Shown here piece by piece: positions 39,577 to 51,216 of a stretch of 64,000 bases of DNA. Origin of the DNA: Macrococcus brunensis (GTDB lineage: Bacteria > Bacillota > Bacilli > Staphylococcales > Staphylococcaceae); the NCBI RefSeq assembly GCF_004359615.1, contig NZ_SCWA01000002.1, positions 103,319-167,318 of the forward strand. The letters are read 5' to 3'. Positions within the stretch are counted from its first letter, which is position 1. Each line of letters begins with the position of its first letter. The notes beneath the pieces are model-generated. The model was not told the origin of the DNA, ran no database searches, and saw only the letters and a list, made by a program, of their open reading frames with translations. The translations under genes and the position numbers were made by a program.

Positions 39577-40737
39577 TTAATCAAGAATTTTAACGAAGAC
39601 CACTTTCAGATACTTAGAGGGTTTGTATGAATTCGTTGTTTTGAAGTCTTTCGGCAGCCCCATGACATCAGTAATTTCATATTCTCTGCCTGCCAATGTA
39701 TCGTGAATCATTTTTTTGAACTGTGGCAGCGAATAATTGCTGGCATTGGTACTCAGTACCATGTAGCCGCCGCGATTTAAGATTGGCAGAGCGCCTTCAA
39801 TGAGTTCATGATAGTTATCCTTGACGCTGAAACGCTTCTTCTTGGAACGCGAGAAACTAGGTGGATCAATAACGATCAGGTCAAAAAGCATTTTCTTACG
39901 TGCACAGTATTTCAGCATATCAAAGACATCCATCGTATAGAGCAGCTGTTTGTCGATATTGATTTCGTTTAAGGCGAAGTTCTGCTCAATCAGTTCCAGT
40001 GAGCGCTTTGCGATATCAACGTTGACTGTTTCAAGACCATTTTTCGCTGCCGCTACACTGAAACCGCCTGAATAAGCAAACAAGTTCAGCATCGGTTTCT
40101 TCAGATCGAGTGACATGATTTTATTGCGGACATCCCGCTGGTCAAGGAAGATTCCTGTCATCGGCCCCTCTTCAAAGTTGATCGTATAGAATAAATCATT
40201 CTCTGTAATGATGATCGGAAACTCCACCGCTTCTTCACTGATACGATGAGTCGGGACATTTTTATCGAATCTGAGTTTCTCATAAAGCGTTTTATAGTCA
40301 AAGACCTCCTGCAGACTTTCAACAATCACATCTTTATAATGATAGATGCCTTTTGAGTACCACTGAATCAGAAAATGCCCATCGTAGTCATCAACCGTAA
40401 ATCCGCCAAGGCCATCTCCTTCACCATTGTAGACACGAAAAGCATTCGTATGCCCAGAATTGTAAAGTGACTCGCGTTCTTCTTTTGCCGCTTCAAAGAG
40501 CAGCTTAAAGAAATGCGTATCTAGTTTAGTCTCAAGATTGTCACCGATTTTATAGCCTGCCCCGCGATTCTGGCGACCAAAATAAAAAAGACCGAGGTCA
40601 GTGCCGTCTGACGCCTTCAAAACAAAGCGTTCACCCTCGTTCATTGTATCCATATCGAAAATATCCGCTTCTTCCAGCACGAGGTAACCGTCGCGATACT
40701 TTTTATCGTGCTTATGTTTTAAAACTACTTTCTTCAT
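39577..40737 (-). CDS. Class I SAM-dependent rRNA methyltransferase (RlmI-like)
   Basis: A 386-residue protein with an N-terminal PUA-like domain, a central EEHI-type RNA-methyltransferase insert, and a C-terminal Rossmann methyltransferase with AdoMet loop LNLFAYSGGFSVAAAKNG and catalytic motif IVIDPPSFSR. RlmI-family enzymes make m5C in 23S rRNA; the specificity here is inferred. The ATG at 40737 follows GAAGGTG; the longer frame from 40767 has no better site. Confidence 0.88.
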   Translation of the reverse strand: MKKVVLKHKHDKKYRDGYLVLEEADIFDMDTMNEGERFVLKASDGTDLGLFYFGRQNRGAGYKIGDNLETKLDTHFFKLLFEAAKEERESLYNSGHTNAFRVYNGEGDGLGGFTVDDYDGHFLIQWYSKGIYHYKDVIVESLQEVFDYKTLYEKLRFDKNVPTHRISEEAVEFPIIITENDLFYTINFEEGPMTGIFLDQRDVRNKIMSLDLKKPMLNLFAYSGGFSVAAAKNGLETVNVDIAKRSLELIEQNFALNEINIDKQLLYTMDVFDMLKYCARKKMLFDLIVIDPPSFSRSKKKRFSVKDNYHELIEGALPILNRGGYMVLSTNASNYSLPQFKKMIHDTLAGREYEITDVMGLPKDFKTTNSYKPSKYLKVVFVKILD

Positions 40738-40769
40738 GTCTGCACCTTCTTTTTCTGTTTTCTCCACTA

Positions 40770-40802
40770 TAACACAAAAAGGATGCCTCCCCAGGCATCC
40801 TT
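40770..40802 (-). terminator. Terminator of the AuxA-like gene
   Basis: Minus-strand AAGGATGCCT-gggg-AGGCATCCTT followed by TTTGTG gives a ten-base-pair GC-rich stem and U tract upstream of the methyltransferase gene. Confidence 0.85.
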
Positions 40803-40905
40803 AATGAAACGCTCTTGTTTTATCACAGCACTTTCCCCAAAGTGCTATTCTCCCATCACTGCACATCTTTATTATAATGGACTGCAAACTGTTATACAAT
40901 AGCAA

Positions 40906-42183
40906 TTAGTAATTTTTACGTAAATGATTGAAAAACAGTGGTGTGACAAGGAGAACAAGCAGTACTATAACAGGTGGAATAAACAGTGATACTGAAATTC
41001 CTTTAAAGAGCATCAAATAGAAACTTGTGATGATCTCAATAAAGAGAATCGAGATTGTGAACAGCTGCCCGAAGTAGCCTCGGTGGCGGATATGAATCAG
41101 AATCGTAAAGACTAAATAGAGAACGCCCACTACAAAAAGCAGAAACAGACTGAGCCACTCATAAAAGTACTGCATCTTCACGACATTAAACTTGCTGACA
41201 TTGAACAGAATATTACGGTTATTGAGTTCAATCAGGGTCAGCATCAGAATCAGTACACCGAAGATGACTTCAACCTGGAAGAAATTAAACCATTTCGGCT
41301 TGCGCATCCAGCGCGGGATATCTTCATCCTGTAGATTGATTTTACGGCGGACGCCTTCTTTGAAACGATTCCAGCTGAGCATCAGTCTTTCATCAATCTT
41401 CATCGACTGTTCAGATAACTGCTGCAGTGCATCATTTGTCTGGTGATTGATGGCACCACTGAATTTTTTATCCCGTTTACGTTTATTGGCTCGACGCATC
41501 GCATGTTCTGCCGGATCTATCTTCTTCGCACGGTGCAGAAAAACGTAATTGCCTAACGCAAGTGCTCCCATGCCGGAGAAAAGAATAAAGAAGAAATTCA
41601 GTGCCATCAAATCGAGTGGCGTCACCTTTTCATCTACAAGCTGGTCATAGACATGATTCTGCGTCACGATATATGCCAGACCGAAGATGAAAATCAGAAT
41701 CAGGTAATGCAGCTTGCGGAACTCACTATTTAAGTGACGACGGTTCAGCACGAAGAAGACGAGCAGTAGAAATGCTGCAAAATAAAACAGCGCGTAAATA
41801 TGGTAGACCTTGAACATAAAGAGCGCCGTCAATAAAAATAAGAAAATAGCCGTCATCAGATAAAAAATAGAAATCTGCGAATCATGGGCCGTTGTTTTCT
41901 TCAGGGTACGACTGATATAGAAAAGACCTAGTCCGTAAAGGACAAATATCAAGCTATAGATGTAGGGATAAGCTATGATGTAATGACTAAGCAGTTCTAT
42001 AAAGGCATAACTATAAATATTGATGAAGTCAGACAGCTGTGCCATATGGAGACGGTTGATGGCGATCTCCTTAAAATGAACAATCTCATCAGCATTGAAA
42101 AATATAAAAAGACCCATGCCAAAAAGCAATGCGCCAAGCAGATAGCCGATCAGGACTTCTATGTTATTTTTAAACCATTTCAT
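40906..42183 (-). CDS. auxA: Polytopic membrane protein, candidate AuxA
   Basis: A 425-residue membrane protein with about ten hydrophobic segments: seven in the first 215 residues, then a charged cytoplasmic region (about 215-295, rich in Lys/Arg/Asp with LMLSWNRFKEGVRRK), then four more. S. aureus auxA lies between the purine operon and ptsH and encodes a similar membrane protein that affects beta-lactam tolerance through lipoteichoic acid; this gene sits there. Identity is by synteny and topology. Confidence 0.55.
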   Translation of the reverse strand: MKWFKNNIEVLIGYLLGALLFGMGLFIFFNADEIVHFKEIAINRLHMAQLSDFINIYSYAFIELLSHYIIAYPYIYSLIFVLYGLGLFYISRTLKKTTAHDSQISIFYLMTAIFLFLLTALFMFKVYHIYALFYFAAFLLLVFFVLNRRHLNSEFRKLHYLILIFIFGLAYIVTQNHVYDQLVDEKVTPLDLMALNFFFILFSGMGALALGNYVFLHRAKKIDPAEHAMRRANKRKRDKKFSGAINHQTNDALQQLSEQSMKIDERLMLSWNRFKEGVRRKINLQDEDIPRWMRKPKWFNFFQVEVIFGVLILMLTLIELNNRNILFNVSKFNVVKMQYFYEWLSLFLLFVVGVLYLVFTILIHIRHRGYFGQLFTISILFIEIITSFYLMLFKGISVSLFIPPVIVLLVLLVTPLFFNHLRKNY

Positions 42184-42322
42184 GATTTCACCTCACGCCT
42201 TATTATAGTGAAAACAGGGACATTTGTCCCTTATAAATGGAAATATCAGACTTAAGTATTAGATGTTTAGGAGCGATTTTTTCCGGGAATAACAGACTAT
42301 CATCATTAAGGAGGAATTTATC

Positions 42323-42451
42323 ATGACAAACGATAAAATCGAACAACATAAAGAAGATGCTGAAAAAGCGAAAGAACCAGTAGAACAAAACGATCAACAC
42401 GAAACAGGTAAAGAAGCAACTCACGAAGACGTACAGAATACATTTGAATAA
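42323..42451 (+). CDS. 42-residue acidic hydrophilic protein
   Basis: An ORF too short for standard gene calls: 42 residues, no hydrophobic segment, rich in Glu, Lys, Gln, Asp and His (opens MTNDKIEQHKEDAEKAKEPV). A strong AAGGAGG ribosome site lies eight bases before the ATG and a strong terminator 13 bases after the stop, so it looks like an expressed small gene. It resembles small stress-type hydrophilic proteins only in composition. No family is recognised. Confidence 0.7.
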   Translation: MTNDKIEQHKEDAEKAKEPVEQNDQHETGKEATHEDVQNTFE

Positions 42452-42463
42452 TATAGATAGCAT

Positions 42464-42490
42464 AAGCGAGGCTGCGGCCTCGCTTTTTTT
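42464..42490 (+). terminator. Terminator of the 42-residue gene
   Basis: AAGCGAGGC-tgcg-GCCTCGCTT followed by TTTTT gives a nine-base-pair GC-rich stem and U tract. Confidence 0.93.
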
Positions 42491-42508
42491 AATGGAGGGT
42501 TATGTAGT

Positions 42509-42606
42509 AGTTACGAGCGATATTTCACGTTCATCGCTGATAACTACCTGGCATCGATGCTTCTACATGAGTTATCAGCGATATTTCACGTTTATCGCTG
42601 ATAACT
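42509..42606. repeat. Two palindromic repeats at 61-bp period, related to the 11719 array
   Basis: Units start at 42509 and 42570, 61 bases apart. The second is a perfect 14-base-pair hairpin: AGTTATCAGCGATA, loop TTTCACGTT, TATCGCTGATAACT. The first has the same loop and outer arms with two mismatched bases. The arms match the 11719 array (GTTA-C/T-CAGCGATA and TAACT ends). They follow the 42-residue gene terminator and precede the purD terminator. Confidence 0.9.
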
Positions 42607-42618
42607 TGCTCACAAAAA

Positions 42619-42647
42619 AGCGAGACCTGCTCTTGCAAGTCTCGCTT
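42619..42647 (-). terminator. Terminator of the purine operon
   Basis: AAGCGAGAC and GTCTCGCTT flank a 12-base loop; on the minus strand the stem is followed by TTTTTTGTG directly after the purD stop. Confidence 0.85.
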
Positions 42648-42651
42648 CCTA

Positions 42652-43884
42652 CTACAATGCACGATGTGCGATATCTTTTCGATGAAACAAGCCGTCACTT
42701 GTAATCTGTCCTACTTTTTTATAACTTCTTTCAACAGCTTCCTGGATACTAGCCCCTTTACCGACGGCCAGCATGACACGGCCACCTGACGTCACCCAGT
42801 CTTCTTCTTTTTTCAGGCCGCTGATGTAATAATCAAGCGAACCGTCGTAACCATAGACTTTATGACCTTTGTCGTAGCTGCCTGGATAACCTTCTGAAGC
42901 AAGGACGACACCGACGACCGCATCATCAGACCACTGCAGTTGAATATCTTCTTTTCTCTCAAGTGCTTCAAGCACTTCAATCAAGTCGCTCTCCATTTTC
43001 GTCAGCAGCACCTGACATTCCGGATCACCGAAACGAGCGTTGAATTCGATGACTTTTGGTCCGTCTTCTGTAATGATGGCACCAATATAGAGTAAGCCGA
43101 AATAATTCAGCCCCTCTTCATGCATCGCGCGTGCTATCGGATAGGCGATGGTCTCGTTCGTCACTTTTAATACATCATCGCTGATATGTGACACTGGACA
43201 ATAGGCACCCATACCGCCAGTGTTAGGGCCTAAGTCACCATCATAGGCACGCTTATGGTCCTGTGCAATCACATCAAATGGAATGATGAAATCATCATTG
43301 ACAAAGACCATGAGTGAAAACTCTTCACCTGCCAGAAACTCCTCAAATACCACTTCAGCGTCACCATTCTGATAGAAGAGTTCAATCGCACCGACTGCTT
43401 CTTCGTGTGTCATCGCTACAATGACCCCTTTACCGGCAGCAAGGCCGTCCTGTTTCAGCACAATCGGCGCAGGATGACTGTCTAAGTAGTCAAGTGCTTC
43501 CTGTTTCGTTGTTACGACTGCATACTCCGCTGTCGGAATATCGTATTTCGCCATCAGTTCCTTCGCAAATGACTTAGAACCTTCAATCTGGGCCGCCTTC
43601 TGATTAGGACCAAACACTTTGATGCCTGCTTGCGTCAGTACATCCGCAAGTCCTTCTGTCAGCGGCTGTTCCGGCCCGATGACGACCCATTCTACACCCT
43701 GTTCTTTAGCGAAGTTCAGAATCTGGTCATGCTCTGTCTCTTTAATATCACTGACGACTGTTGCTACATTGACCATCGCATCGTTACCTGGTATCACGAA
43801 AACTTCGTCTACGCGTTCAGACTGCTTAAGCTTATGGCTAAGTGCGTGCTCACGACCACCTGAACCGATTACAAGTACTTTCAT
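42652..43884 (-). CDS. purD: Phosphoribosylamine-glycine ligase (GAR synthetase)
   Basis: A 410-residue ATP-grasp enzyme for the second step of purine synthesis. The opening [17 protein letters not shown]-grasp residues in [16 protein letters not shown], and [11 protein letters not shown] near residue 285 are visible. It is the last gene of the pur operon, followed by a terminator; purH is nine bases upstream. Confidence 0.96.
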   Translation of the reverse strand: MKVLVIGSGGREHALSHKLKQSERVDEVFVIPGNDAMVNVATVVSDIKETEHDQILNFAKEQGVEWVVIGPEQPLTEGLADVLTQAGIKVFGPNQKAAQIEGSKSFAKELMAKYDIPTAEYAVVTTKQEALDYLDSHPAPIVLKQDGLAAGKGVIVAMTHEEAVGAIELFYQNGDAEVVFEEFLAGEEFSLMVFVNDDFIIPFDVIAQDHKRAYDGDLGPNTGGMGAYCPVSHISDDVLKVTNETIAYPIARAMHEEGLNYFGLLYIGAIITEDGPKVIEFNARFGDPECQVLLTKMESDLIEVLEALERKEDIQLQWSDDAVVGVVLASEGYPGSYDKGHKVYGYDGSLDYYISGLKKEEDWVTSGGRVMLAVGKGASIQEAVERSYKKVGQITSDGLFHRKDIAHRAL

Positions 43885-43893
43885 AAGAGCCTC

Positions 43894-45372
43894 CTAGTGT
43901 TTGAAGTGACGCATGCCGGTTGTTACCATAGCAATGCCGAGTTTATTTGCTGCATCAATCGAATCCTGGTCTTTAATTGAGCCGCCTGGCTGGATGATAC
44001 ATTTGATGCCTGCTGCTGCAGCTGTCTCTACTGTATCGCTCATCGGGAAGAAACCATCACTCGCTAAAATCACATTGTCGTTCATTTCAATTGCACGTTC
44101 AATCGCAATCTTCGCTGCGCCGACACGGTTCATCTGACCCGCACCGATGCCGACTGTCTGCTTCGGATTTGCCAGCACAATAGCATTACTTTTCACGCTT
44201 TTTACGACTGTCCAGCCAAGTTCCATCGCCTGCCACTGTTCTTCTGTCGGCTGCGCTTCTGTAACGACCGTCATGTCGTCACGCGTCAGCACTGCTGTAT
44301 CTTTGTCCTGAACTAAATAGCCGCCTGACACAGAGACGAATTCTTCTGTCTCAGCTTCTGCATCCATCTGAATTTCAAGTAGACGGATGTTCTTCTTTTT
44401 CGTCAGCAATTCAAGTGCCTCGTCGCTGTAGCCTGGTGCAATGATTACTTCAAGGAAAATTTCACTGAGCGCAGACGCTGTCGCTTTGTCTACTTCGCGG
44501 TTCAAAGCGACAATCCCACCGAAGATAGACTGACTGTCTGCAGCGTATGCGTTACTAAATGCTTCCTCAATCGTTGCACCGATGCCGACACCACAAGGAT
44601 TCATGTGTTTCACTGCCACTGCTGCAGGCTCACTGAATTTCTTCACAAGCTGAAGCGTCGCATCCGCATCTTTAATGTTGTTATAGCTGAGCTCTTTACC
44701 GTGTAACTGCTTAGCGCCTGCTATTGTATTCGGAGCGTCAGATGTTTTAACGAATTTCGCTTTTTGCTGCGGGTTCTCGCCGTAGCGAAGAGACGTGCTC
44801 TCTCCACTGAAAAACTCCACGATAGCAGCATCATATTTGGCTGTATGACTGAATGTCTTGATCATCAGCTCTTTACGGAATGCTTCGTCTACCTGTCCAG
44901 ACTTCAGGTTGTCGATGATTCTTGTATAGTCTGCAGGGTCCACCACTGTTAAAACATGCTTGAAATTCTTCGCACTCGCGCGGAGCATCGTCGGACCGCC
45001 GATATCGATGTTTTCGATGGCGTCAGCTTCAGTGACATCCGGTTTAGCGACTGTCTCTTCGAATGGATAAAGATTGACCGCTACAAGATCGATTAGTTCA
45101 ATGCCATGTTCACTGAGTGCTTCTAGATGCTCAGGGATATCACGGTTTGCCAGAATACCCCCGTGAATATTCGGATGAAGCGTTTTGACACGACCGTCCA
45201 TGATTTCCGGAAACTGTGTCAGTTCACTGACTGATTTTACCGCGATGTTATGGTCGACCAATGTCTTTTTTGTGCCACCTGTAGAAAAAATTTCGAATCC
45301 CTGCTCAATCAGCTGAGCTGCAAATTCAGTGATACCTGTTTTGTCTGATACACTTAACAATGCTTTTTTCAT
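43894..45372 (-). CDS. purH: Bifunctional AICAR transformylase/IMP cyclohydrolase
   Basis: A 492-residue enzyme for the last two steps to IMP. The MGS-like cyclohydrolase domain opens [17 protein letters not shown]; the transformylase domain carries [11 protein letters not shown] and ends with GMRHFKH. It lies between purN and purD, with short spacing on both sides. Confidence 0.97.
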   Translation of the reverse strand: MKKALLSVSDKTGITEFAAQLIEQGFEIFSTGGTKKTLVDHNIAVKSVSELTQFPEIMDGRVKTLHPNIHGGILANRDIPEHLEALSEHGIELIDLVAVNLYPFEETVAKPDVTEADAIENIDIGGPTMLRASAKNFKHVLTVVDPADYTRIIDNLKSGQVDEAFRKELMIKTFSHTAKYDAAIVEFFSGESTSLRYGENPQQKAKFVKTSDAPNTIAGAKQLHGKELSYNNIKDADATLQLVKKFSEPAAVAVKHMNPCGVGIGATIEEAFSNAYAADSQSIFGGIVALNREVDKATASALSEIFLEVIIAPGYSDEALELLTKKKNIRLLEIQMDAEAETEEFVSVSGGYLVQDKDTAVLTRDDMTVVTEAQPTEEQWQAMELGWTVVKSVKSNAIVLANPKQTVGIGAGQMNRVGAAKIAIERAIEMNDNVILASDGFFPMSDTVETAAAAGIKCIIQPGGSIKDQDSIDAANKLGIAMVTTGMRHFKH

Positions 45373-45382
45373 GACTGACTCC

Positions 45383-45946
45383 TTAAATGATATTTTTGAT
45401 AACTCTGGAATAAAGTTCGTATTCTATCGCCTGTATGCGCGGCTGCAGAGACTCAGCTGTGTCGTCTGCATAGACTGGGCAGGCCACCTGATCGATAATC
45501 GTCCCGGTATCCATGCCGACATCGACATAGTGAACAGTCACACCGGATACCCGGCAGCCATAGCGGACTGCCTGACCAATGGCATCTTTGCCCGGAAAGC
45601 TTGGCAGAAGAGAAGGATGGATATTCAGGATACGCCCTTCATAAGGCTTAAGCAGGGTCGGGCCGATGAGTTTCATATAACCGGCAAGTATCAGCCATTC
45701 GACCTTATCCGCCTTCAGTCTTGCCAAAATCGCTTGTTCATATTGTTCTTTTAAGGCAAATGTTTTCAGCTCGAAAAGATAAACGGGCACTGCGTAGCGC
45801 TTTGCCCGTTCAATGGCGTATGCGTCCGCCTGGTCGACATAAAGACCTGTCACCTGGATGTTGTCCAGGTAACCCGCCTCTATATTAGCCATTATCTTTT
45901 CGAAATTTGAGCCACTGCCTGACGCAAATATCGCCACTTTTTTCAT
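45383..45946 (-). CDS. purN: Phosphoribosylglycinamide formyltransferase
   Basis: A 187-residue folate-dependent GAR transformylase. The opening [17 protein letters not shown], the catalytic-region HPSLLPSF and [11 protein letters not shown] are visible. The ATG at 45946 starts one base after the purM stop codon; the ORF extends 14 codons further upstream inside purM with no independent ribosome site. Confidence 0.95.
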   Translation of the reverse strand: MKKVAIFASGSGSNFEKIMANIEAGYLDNIQVTGLYVDQADAYAIERAKRYAVPVYLFELKTFALKEQYEQAILARLKADKVEWLILAGYMKLIGPTLLKPYEGRILNIHPSLLPSFPGKDAIGQAVRYGCRVSGVTVHYVDVGMDTGTIIDQVACPVYADDTAESLQPRIQAIEYELYSRVIKNII

Positions 45947-45947
45947 A

Positions 45948-46973
45948 CTAAATACCTGTAATCGTGATTGGTTCTGAGTTTTCTTCAATCGTTCCCATCA
46001 CAATACCTTCTTCACCGCTCGCCTTCAGTAAATCAAGAACTGCCTGCTGATCCGCTTCAGCGGTAATGATGACGAAACCAACGCCCATATTGAAGACATT
46101 GTACATCTCCAAGCGGTCAAGCTGCCCTTGTTCTTCGAGCCATTTGAAGACCGGCTGCTCCGGAATCTCTGCCACGTCAATACGTGCTGATAAGCCTTCC
46201 GGCAGTACACGCGGGATGTTTTCGATAAAGCCGCCACCTGTAATATGGCACATACCGTGTGCTTTCTTCGACTTGATGATGTCTTTGACTGCTTTGACAT
46301 AAAGACGAGTCGGTTCAATCACTGTATCAAGAACGGTTTTATCTCCGATTTTACTTTCTAAGTCGATATTATTATCTCGAATAATTTTTCTTACTAAGCT
46401 ATAGCCATTACTATGAATCCCGCTTGATTTCAGACCGATGATCACATCGCCCTCCTGAATCTTGTCACCCGTGATATAGTCCTCTTTTTCAACTGCTCCG
46501 ACTGCGAAGCCGGCGATATCGTAATCACCAGCATGATACATGTCGCCCATCTCTGCTGTTTCGCCGCCGATCAGTGCACATTCAGACTGTACACAGCCTT
46601 CTGCAACACCTTTGACAATCTGTTCAACAATTGCAGGATCTACTTTGTTTAGGGCAAGGTAATCTAGGAAGTAGAGTGGCAGAGCGCCTGTTGTCAGAAT
46701 ATCGTTGACACACATTGCCACCGCATCAATACCGATTGTATCGTGACGGTCTGCATCTATCGCTAGACGGAGTTTCGTACCGACACCATCTGTCCCTGAA
46801 ACTAAGACCGGTGCCTTCATGCCCAGCTGAGAGAGATCGAATGCTGCCCCGAAACCACCGAGACCTCCGAGTACTTCCTGACGCATCGTACGCGCGACGT
46901 GTTTTTTCATTCGTTCTACAGATTCGTAACCGGCATGGATATCCACGCCTGACGATTTATATGCTTCTGACAT
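45948..46973 (-). CDS. purM: Phosphoribosylformylglycinamidine cyclo-ligase (AIR synthase)
   Basis: A 341-residue PurM-fold enzyme. The opening [19 protein letters not shown] and the ATP-binding stretch [12 protein letters not shown] are visible, with [13 protein letters not shown] near residue 240. It lies between purF (two-base gap) and purN. Confidence 0.96.
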   Translation of the reverse strand: MSEAYKSSGVDIHAGYESVERMKKHVARTMRQEVLGGLGGFGAAFDLSQLGMKAPVLVSGTDGVGTKLRLAIDADRHDTIGIDAVAMCVNDILTTGALPLYFLDYLALNKVDPAIVEQIVKGVAEGCVQSECALIGGETAEMGDMYHAGDYDIAGFAVGAVEKEDYITGDKIQEGDVIIGLKSSGIHSNGYSLVRKIIRDNNIDLESKIGDKTVLDTVIEPTRLYVKAVKDIIKSKKAHGMCHITGGGFIENIPRVLPEGLSARIDVAEIPEQPVFKWLEEQGQLDRLEMYNVFNMGVGFVIITAEADQQAVLDLLKASGEEGIVMGTIEENSEPITITGI

Positions 46974-46975
46974 AA

Positions 46976-48394
46976 TTAGACTCCCTTCGTCTTCTTCTCT
47001 TTTTCTTCCGGTAACAGATGATCCACGATTTCAATCGGATAGTTGCCTGTAAAGCAGGCATCACATTCGCCTTTAGATTCAAACTGCTTATAGACACCGT
47101 GCATGCCTTCAACAGACAGATAAGTCAGTGAATCCACTTCTATCTCCTGACGGATTTCTTCTACTGTCTGGTAAGCCGCAATCAGTTCTGCGTGTGTCGA
47201 TACATCGATACCGTAATAACAAGGATGTTTCAGTGGAGGTGATGAGATGCCCATATGCACTTCTTTAGCGCCTGCTGAACGAAGCGCCTTGACGATATAT
47301 TTACTCGTTGTACCACGGACGATTGAATCATCAATGACGATGACACGTTTCCCTTCAACGACGTCGCGAATCGGTGCGTGCTTCATGCGCACGGCACGCT
47401 CACGCATCTTCTGGTCCGGTGTAATGAATGTACGTCCGACGTAGCGGTTCTTTAAAAGCCCCTGCTCATTCGGGATACCCGAATAGCTTGAGAAGCCTTT
47501 TGCCGCCTGCAGAGATGAATCCGGTACGCCGATCACGATGTCCGCGTCGATATTCATCTCCTTCGCCAGCTGTTCACCAAGTGCTTTACGTACGTTATAG
47601 ATGGAGTGGTGTCTGAACTCTGAGTCCGGACGCGCAAAATAGACATATTCCATTGAGCACATGCGATGCTTCGTCTCAAGGGCGTAGTTATCTTCTTCCA
47701 TTCCGGCATCATTAAATGTCAGAATTTCGCCCGGCTCAACGTCACGGATATATTCCGCACCGATCGCCATCAGGGCGCAGGATTCACTCGCAACGCAGTA
47801 AGCACCGTCTACTTTACCGAGCATCAGCGGACGCACGCCGTGGCTGTCCAGTGTTGCTGTTAAACTGTCCTTCTGCAGAACAAGATAAGCGAATGCACCT
47901 TTGATCTGATTAAGCGCTGCTTTTAAGTTTGACTTGAAGCTTGGCGACTTTGCTTTAAACAACAGGTGGCCTAATACTTCAGAGTCAGAAGACGTCTGAA
48001 AAATCGCGCCTTCTTCTTCCAGCGCGTGACGAATCTGTCTCGCGTTCGTCAAGTTACCGTTATGTGCAAGACCTAGGTCACCTTTCGAATGTTTGAATAA
48101 GAATGGCTGGACATTTGACAGTTCAGAAGCACCTGTCGTCGCATAGCGTACATGACCGATTGCACTGCGATAGCCTCGCAGTGAATCCAGCTGCACCTGA
48201 CTAATCGCGTCCGGGAGTAAGCCCATACCGCGTGCACCAAAGAGGTTTTCACCATTTGAGCAGACAATCCCCGCTCCTTCCTGACCCCGGTGCTGCAGGC
48301 TGTGCAGTGCCATATAAGTCAGTTCCGCTGCGTTCGGGTGATTCCAAATACCGAATACACCACATTCCTCGTTTAGACCGCGGATGTCATACAT
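46976..48394 (-). CDS. purF: Amidophosphoribosyltransferase
   Basis: A 472-residue enzyme committing PRPP to purine synthesis. The N-terminal nucleophile is Cys11, in [10 protein letters not shown], exposed by propeptide cleavage; the PRPP loop is [15 protein letters not shown]-terminal Cys residues ([16 protein letters not shown]) suit the Fe-S form. The ATG at 48394 follows GGAGAGGAG. It overlaps the end of purL by 22 bases. Confidence 0.96.
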   Translation of the reverse strand: MYDIRGLNEECGVFGIWNHPNAAELTYMALHSLQHRGQEGAGIVCSNGENLFGARGMGLLPDAISQVQLDSLRGYRSAIGHVRYATTGASELSNVQPFLFKHSKGDLGLAHNGNLTNARQIRHALEEEGAIFQTSSDSEVLGHLLFKAKSPSFKSNLKAALNQIKGAFAYLVLQKDSLTATLDSHGVRPLMLGKVDGAYCVASESCALMAIGAEYIRDVEPGEILTFNDAGMEEDNYALETKHRMCSMEYVYFARPDSEFRHHSIYNVRKALGEQLAKEMNIDADIVIGVPDSSLQAAKGFSSYSGIPNEQGLLKNRYVGRTFITPDQKMRERAVRMKHAPIRDVVEGKRVIVIDDSIVRGTTSKYIVKALRSAGAKEVHMGISSPPLKHPCYYGIDVSTHAELIAAYQTVEEIRQEIEVDSLTYLSVEGMHGVYKQFESKGECDACFTGNYPIEIVDHLLPEEKEKKTKGV

Positions 48395-50550
48395 TGACCG
48401 ATTGCTCCTCTCCAAGTTGCGATGATGCTGTTCACATCCTCTTCAATTACACCGTTACTTGCTTCTACTTTAAAGCTGTCAGTACCGAATGTACCGATTT
48501 TAACAGCGTCTTTCAGTTCGATATCTTCTTTAGCAATCAAGAGGTAACGACCTTGAGATTCACTGAATAACTGTTCGACAGGTACCTCAATTTTCGCTTC
48601 AATACCTGTTTCAAGGTAAGCCGCCATCTGAGCGAGTTTGATCACCACGCCGCCTTTACCGACTGCCTGAACGTAAGATAACTTGCCGCTTGTAATCAGT
48701 TCACGAATGGCTTCTCCGCGTTCAACTTCCAGCGCTAAATCGATTGTGACTTCCTCGTGTGCGACTTCATTAAATAACAGCTTTTCAATCTGAGAACCAC
48801 TGAAATCAGCATGAGTTGCACCCACTAAATAGATCGATTCGCCTTCTGTCGGTGTGAAGTCACGTAAATATTCGATATCTTCAATTAAGCCGACCATACC
48901 GACGACTGGTGTCGGGAAGATGGCTTCGCCTTTTGTCTCGTTATAAAGAGAAACGTTACCAGACACAACAGGTGTATTCAGTGCTGCACAAGCTTCAGCC
49001 ATACCGCGCGTAGAATCTGCAAGCTGCTGATAGATTTCCGGTTTCTCAGGGTTACCGTAGTTCAGGCAGTCCGTCATCGCAAGTGGCAGACTACCCACTG
49101 CGATTAAGTTACGATACGCTTCAGCAACGACCATCTTACCGCCTTCGTAAGGGTTGTTGAAGACGTAGCGCGCTTCACCGTCAATAGTCGAAGCGACCGC
49201 TTTCGTTGTTCCTTCGACACGTGTCACCCCTGCTGATAATCCAGGCTTGATGATCGTGTTGGCGCCGACCTGCTGATCGTACTGTGAATACGCCCATGTT
49301 TTAGACGCAATCGTCGGATGATTCAAAAGACGTGTGAAGACATCTTTTGCGTCAATAGCAGAATAGTCATGGTCGACCGCAGCATATTCTGCTGCTTTAC
49401 CGTCCAGGACATAGACAGGTGCTTCGTCGCTTAACGGCTGCACCGGAATATCTGCATAGATTTCATCCTCATAGCTTAAGACGAAGCGGTCTGTATCTGT
49501 TACTTCACCGATAACAGCACTGTCTAATTCGTGATGATCGAATAAATCAAGGAACTTCTGTTCTGTCCCTTTTTCGACAACGAGCAGCATACGCTCCTGT
49601 GTCTCTGATAACATCATTTCATAAGGAGAGATACCTTCTTCACGCGTCGGTACTTTCTCAAGGTGTAAATGAATACCTGATTCACCTTTAGCCGCCATTT
49701 CAGATGATGAAGACGTCAGACCTGCTGCACCCATATCCTGAATACCGACAAGCTCCGGGTAAGTGATAGCTTCAAGCGTTGCTTCCATCAGTTTCTTACC
49801 GACGAATGGGTCACCGATCTGTACAGAAGGACGTTTAGATTCTGATTCCTCGTTCAGTTCCTCTGATGCAAATGTTGCACCGTGGATACCGTCACGACCT
49901 GTTTTAAGGCCGACATAGATCACCGGGTTGCCCACACCTTTTGCTGTCCCTTTTTGAATCTTATCATGGTCGATCACACCGACACACATCGCATTGACAA
50001 GCGGATTGCCATCATACTGAGAGTCAAACTCGATTTCGCCTGCCACTGCCGGGATACCGATACAGTTACCGTAGCCACCGATACCAGCGACAACACCAGA
50101 GAAAAGACGCTGGTTCTGTTTAGAATCCAGTTCTCCGAAACGTAAACTGTTTAACAGCTGAACAGGACGTGCACCGATAGAGACGATGTCACGGACGATA
50201 CCCCCGACACCTGTCGCTGCACCCTGGTAAGGTTCAATCGCACTTGGATGGTTATGTGATTCGACTTTGAAGACGACAGCCTGATTGTCACCGATATCAA
50301 CAACACCGGCACCTTCACCAGGACCCATCAGTACACGTTCACCTGTTACAGGGAACTGTTTTAAGAACGGCTTTGAGTGCTTATATGAACAGTGCTCACT
50401 CCACATGACAGAGAAGATACCAATCTCTGTGTAGTTCGGCATACGGCCTAAAATATCACAGACTTTATCATATTCTGCATCTGACAGACCCATATCTGCG
50501 TATAATCTGTTATTTTTAATATCATCGATTGTTGGCTCTAAAAATCTCAT
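48373..50550 (-). CDS. purL: Phosphoribosylformylglycinamidine synthase subunit PurL
   Basis: A 725-residue small-type PurL (Gram-positive three-subunit FGAM synthase). Visible are [19 protein letters not shown], the ATP-binding region [18 protein letters not shown], and [11 protein letters not shown]. It needs PurQ and PurS, both encoded upstream. Its 3' end overlaps purF by 22 bases. Confidence 0.97.
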   Translation of the reverse strand: MRFLEPTIDDIKNNRLYADMGLSDAEYDKVCDILGRMPNYTEIGIFSVMWSEHCSYKHSKPFLKQFPVTGERVLMGPGEGAGVVDIGDNQAVVFKVESHNHPSAIEPYQGAATGVGGIVRDIVSIGARPVQLLNSLRFGELDSKQNQRLFSGVVAGIGGYGNCIGIPAVAGEIEFDSQYDGNPLVNAMCVGVIDHDKIQKGTAKGVGNPVIYVGLKTGRDGIHGATFASEELNEESESKRPSVQIGDPFVGKKLMEATLEAITYPELVGIQDMGAAGLTSSSSEMAAKGESGIHLHLEKVPTREEGISPYEMMLSETQERMLLVVEKGTEQKFLDLFDHHELDSAVIGEVTDTDRFVLSYEDEIYADIPVQPLSDEAPVYVLDGKAAEYAAVDHDYSAIDAKDVFTRLLNHPTIASKTWAYSQYDQQVGANTIIKPGLSAGVTRVEGTTKAVASTIDGEARYVFNNPYEGGKMVVAEAYRNLIAVGSLPLAMTDCLNYGNPEKPEIYQQLADSTRGMAEACAALNTPVVSGNVSLYNETKGEAIFPTPVVGMVGLIEDIEYLRDFTPTEGESIYLVGATHADFSGSQIEKLLFNEVAHEEVTIDLALEVERGEAIRELITSGKLSYVQAVGKGGVVIKLAQMAAYLETGIEAKIEVPVEQLFSESQGRYLLIAKEDIELKDAVKIGTFGTDSFKVEASNGVIEEDVNSIIATWRGAIGQCMTSAV

Positions 50551-50553
50551 CTG

Positions 50554-51216
50554 TTATTTCCCCCAGCTTTCTAGAATACCTTGGAATAAGCGTTTACCGT
50601 CTTCAGAACCGAGTAATGTATCCATCGCACGTTCCGGGTGAGGCATCATTCCGCAGACGTTACCTTCCTTGTTCACGATGCCGGCAATATCTTCTAAAGA
50701 ACCGTTCGGGTTCTCTGAGTAAGATAAAATAATCTGTTTGTTATCCTGCAGTTCCTTCATTGTTTCAGGTGAGCAGTAATATGAACCTTCGCCGTGCGCA
50801 ATCGGATAGACCACTGTCTCGTCCTGATCATATAAATGCGTGAACTTCGTCTCATTGTTGACGATGGTTAAGTGTTCATTACGGCAGACGAATTTATGGC
50901 TTTCGTTATGCAGAAGCGCGCCTGGCAGTAAGCCGATCTCTGTTAAGATCTGGAAACCATTACACACACCGAGAACCGGTCTGCCTTCAGCAGCAAGACG
51001 TCTGACTTCATCGACAATCGGTGCCACACGTGCCATCGCTCCGCAGCGTAAGTAATCACCGAAAGAGAAACCTCCTGGAATCAGCACACCATCATATCCT
51101 TCAAGAGATGTCTTGCGGTAATCCACGTATTCTGCTTCCATCCCTGTGATGAGCGCTGCATTCAGCATGTCCCGGTCACAGTTAGACCCTGGAAATTCAA
51201 TGACCGCAAACTTCAT
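50554..51216 (-). CDS. purQ: FGAM synthase glutaminase subunit PurQ
   Basis: A 220-residue class I glutamine amidotransferase supplying ammonia to PurL. The nucleophile Cys is in [11 protein letters not shown], and the His-Glu of the triad are in MMPHPERAM. It overlaps the purS stop by one base and is three bases from purL. Confidence 0.96.
   Translation of the reverse strand: MKFAVIEFPGSNCDRDMLNAALITGMEAEYVDYRKTSLEGYDGVLIPGGFSFGDYLRCGAMARVAPIVDEVRRLAAEGRPVLGVCNGFQILTEIGLLPGALLHNESHKFVCRNEHLTIVNNETKFTHLYDQDETVVYPIAHGEGSYYCSPETMKELQDNKQIILSYSENPNGSLEDIAGIVNKEGNVCGMMPHPERAMDTLLGSEDGKRLFQGILESWGK

Noticed and set aside
42203..42463. Minus-strand hydrophobic ORF opposite the 42-residue gene
   Set aside because: It is the shadow of the charged small protein and has no start signal.
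48373..48394. Frameshift at the purL-purF junction
   Set aside because: The 22-base overlap fits normal purL C-terminus and a purF start with its own ribosome site; both proteins are full length.
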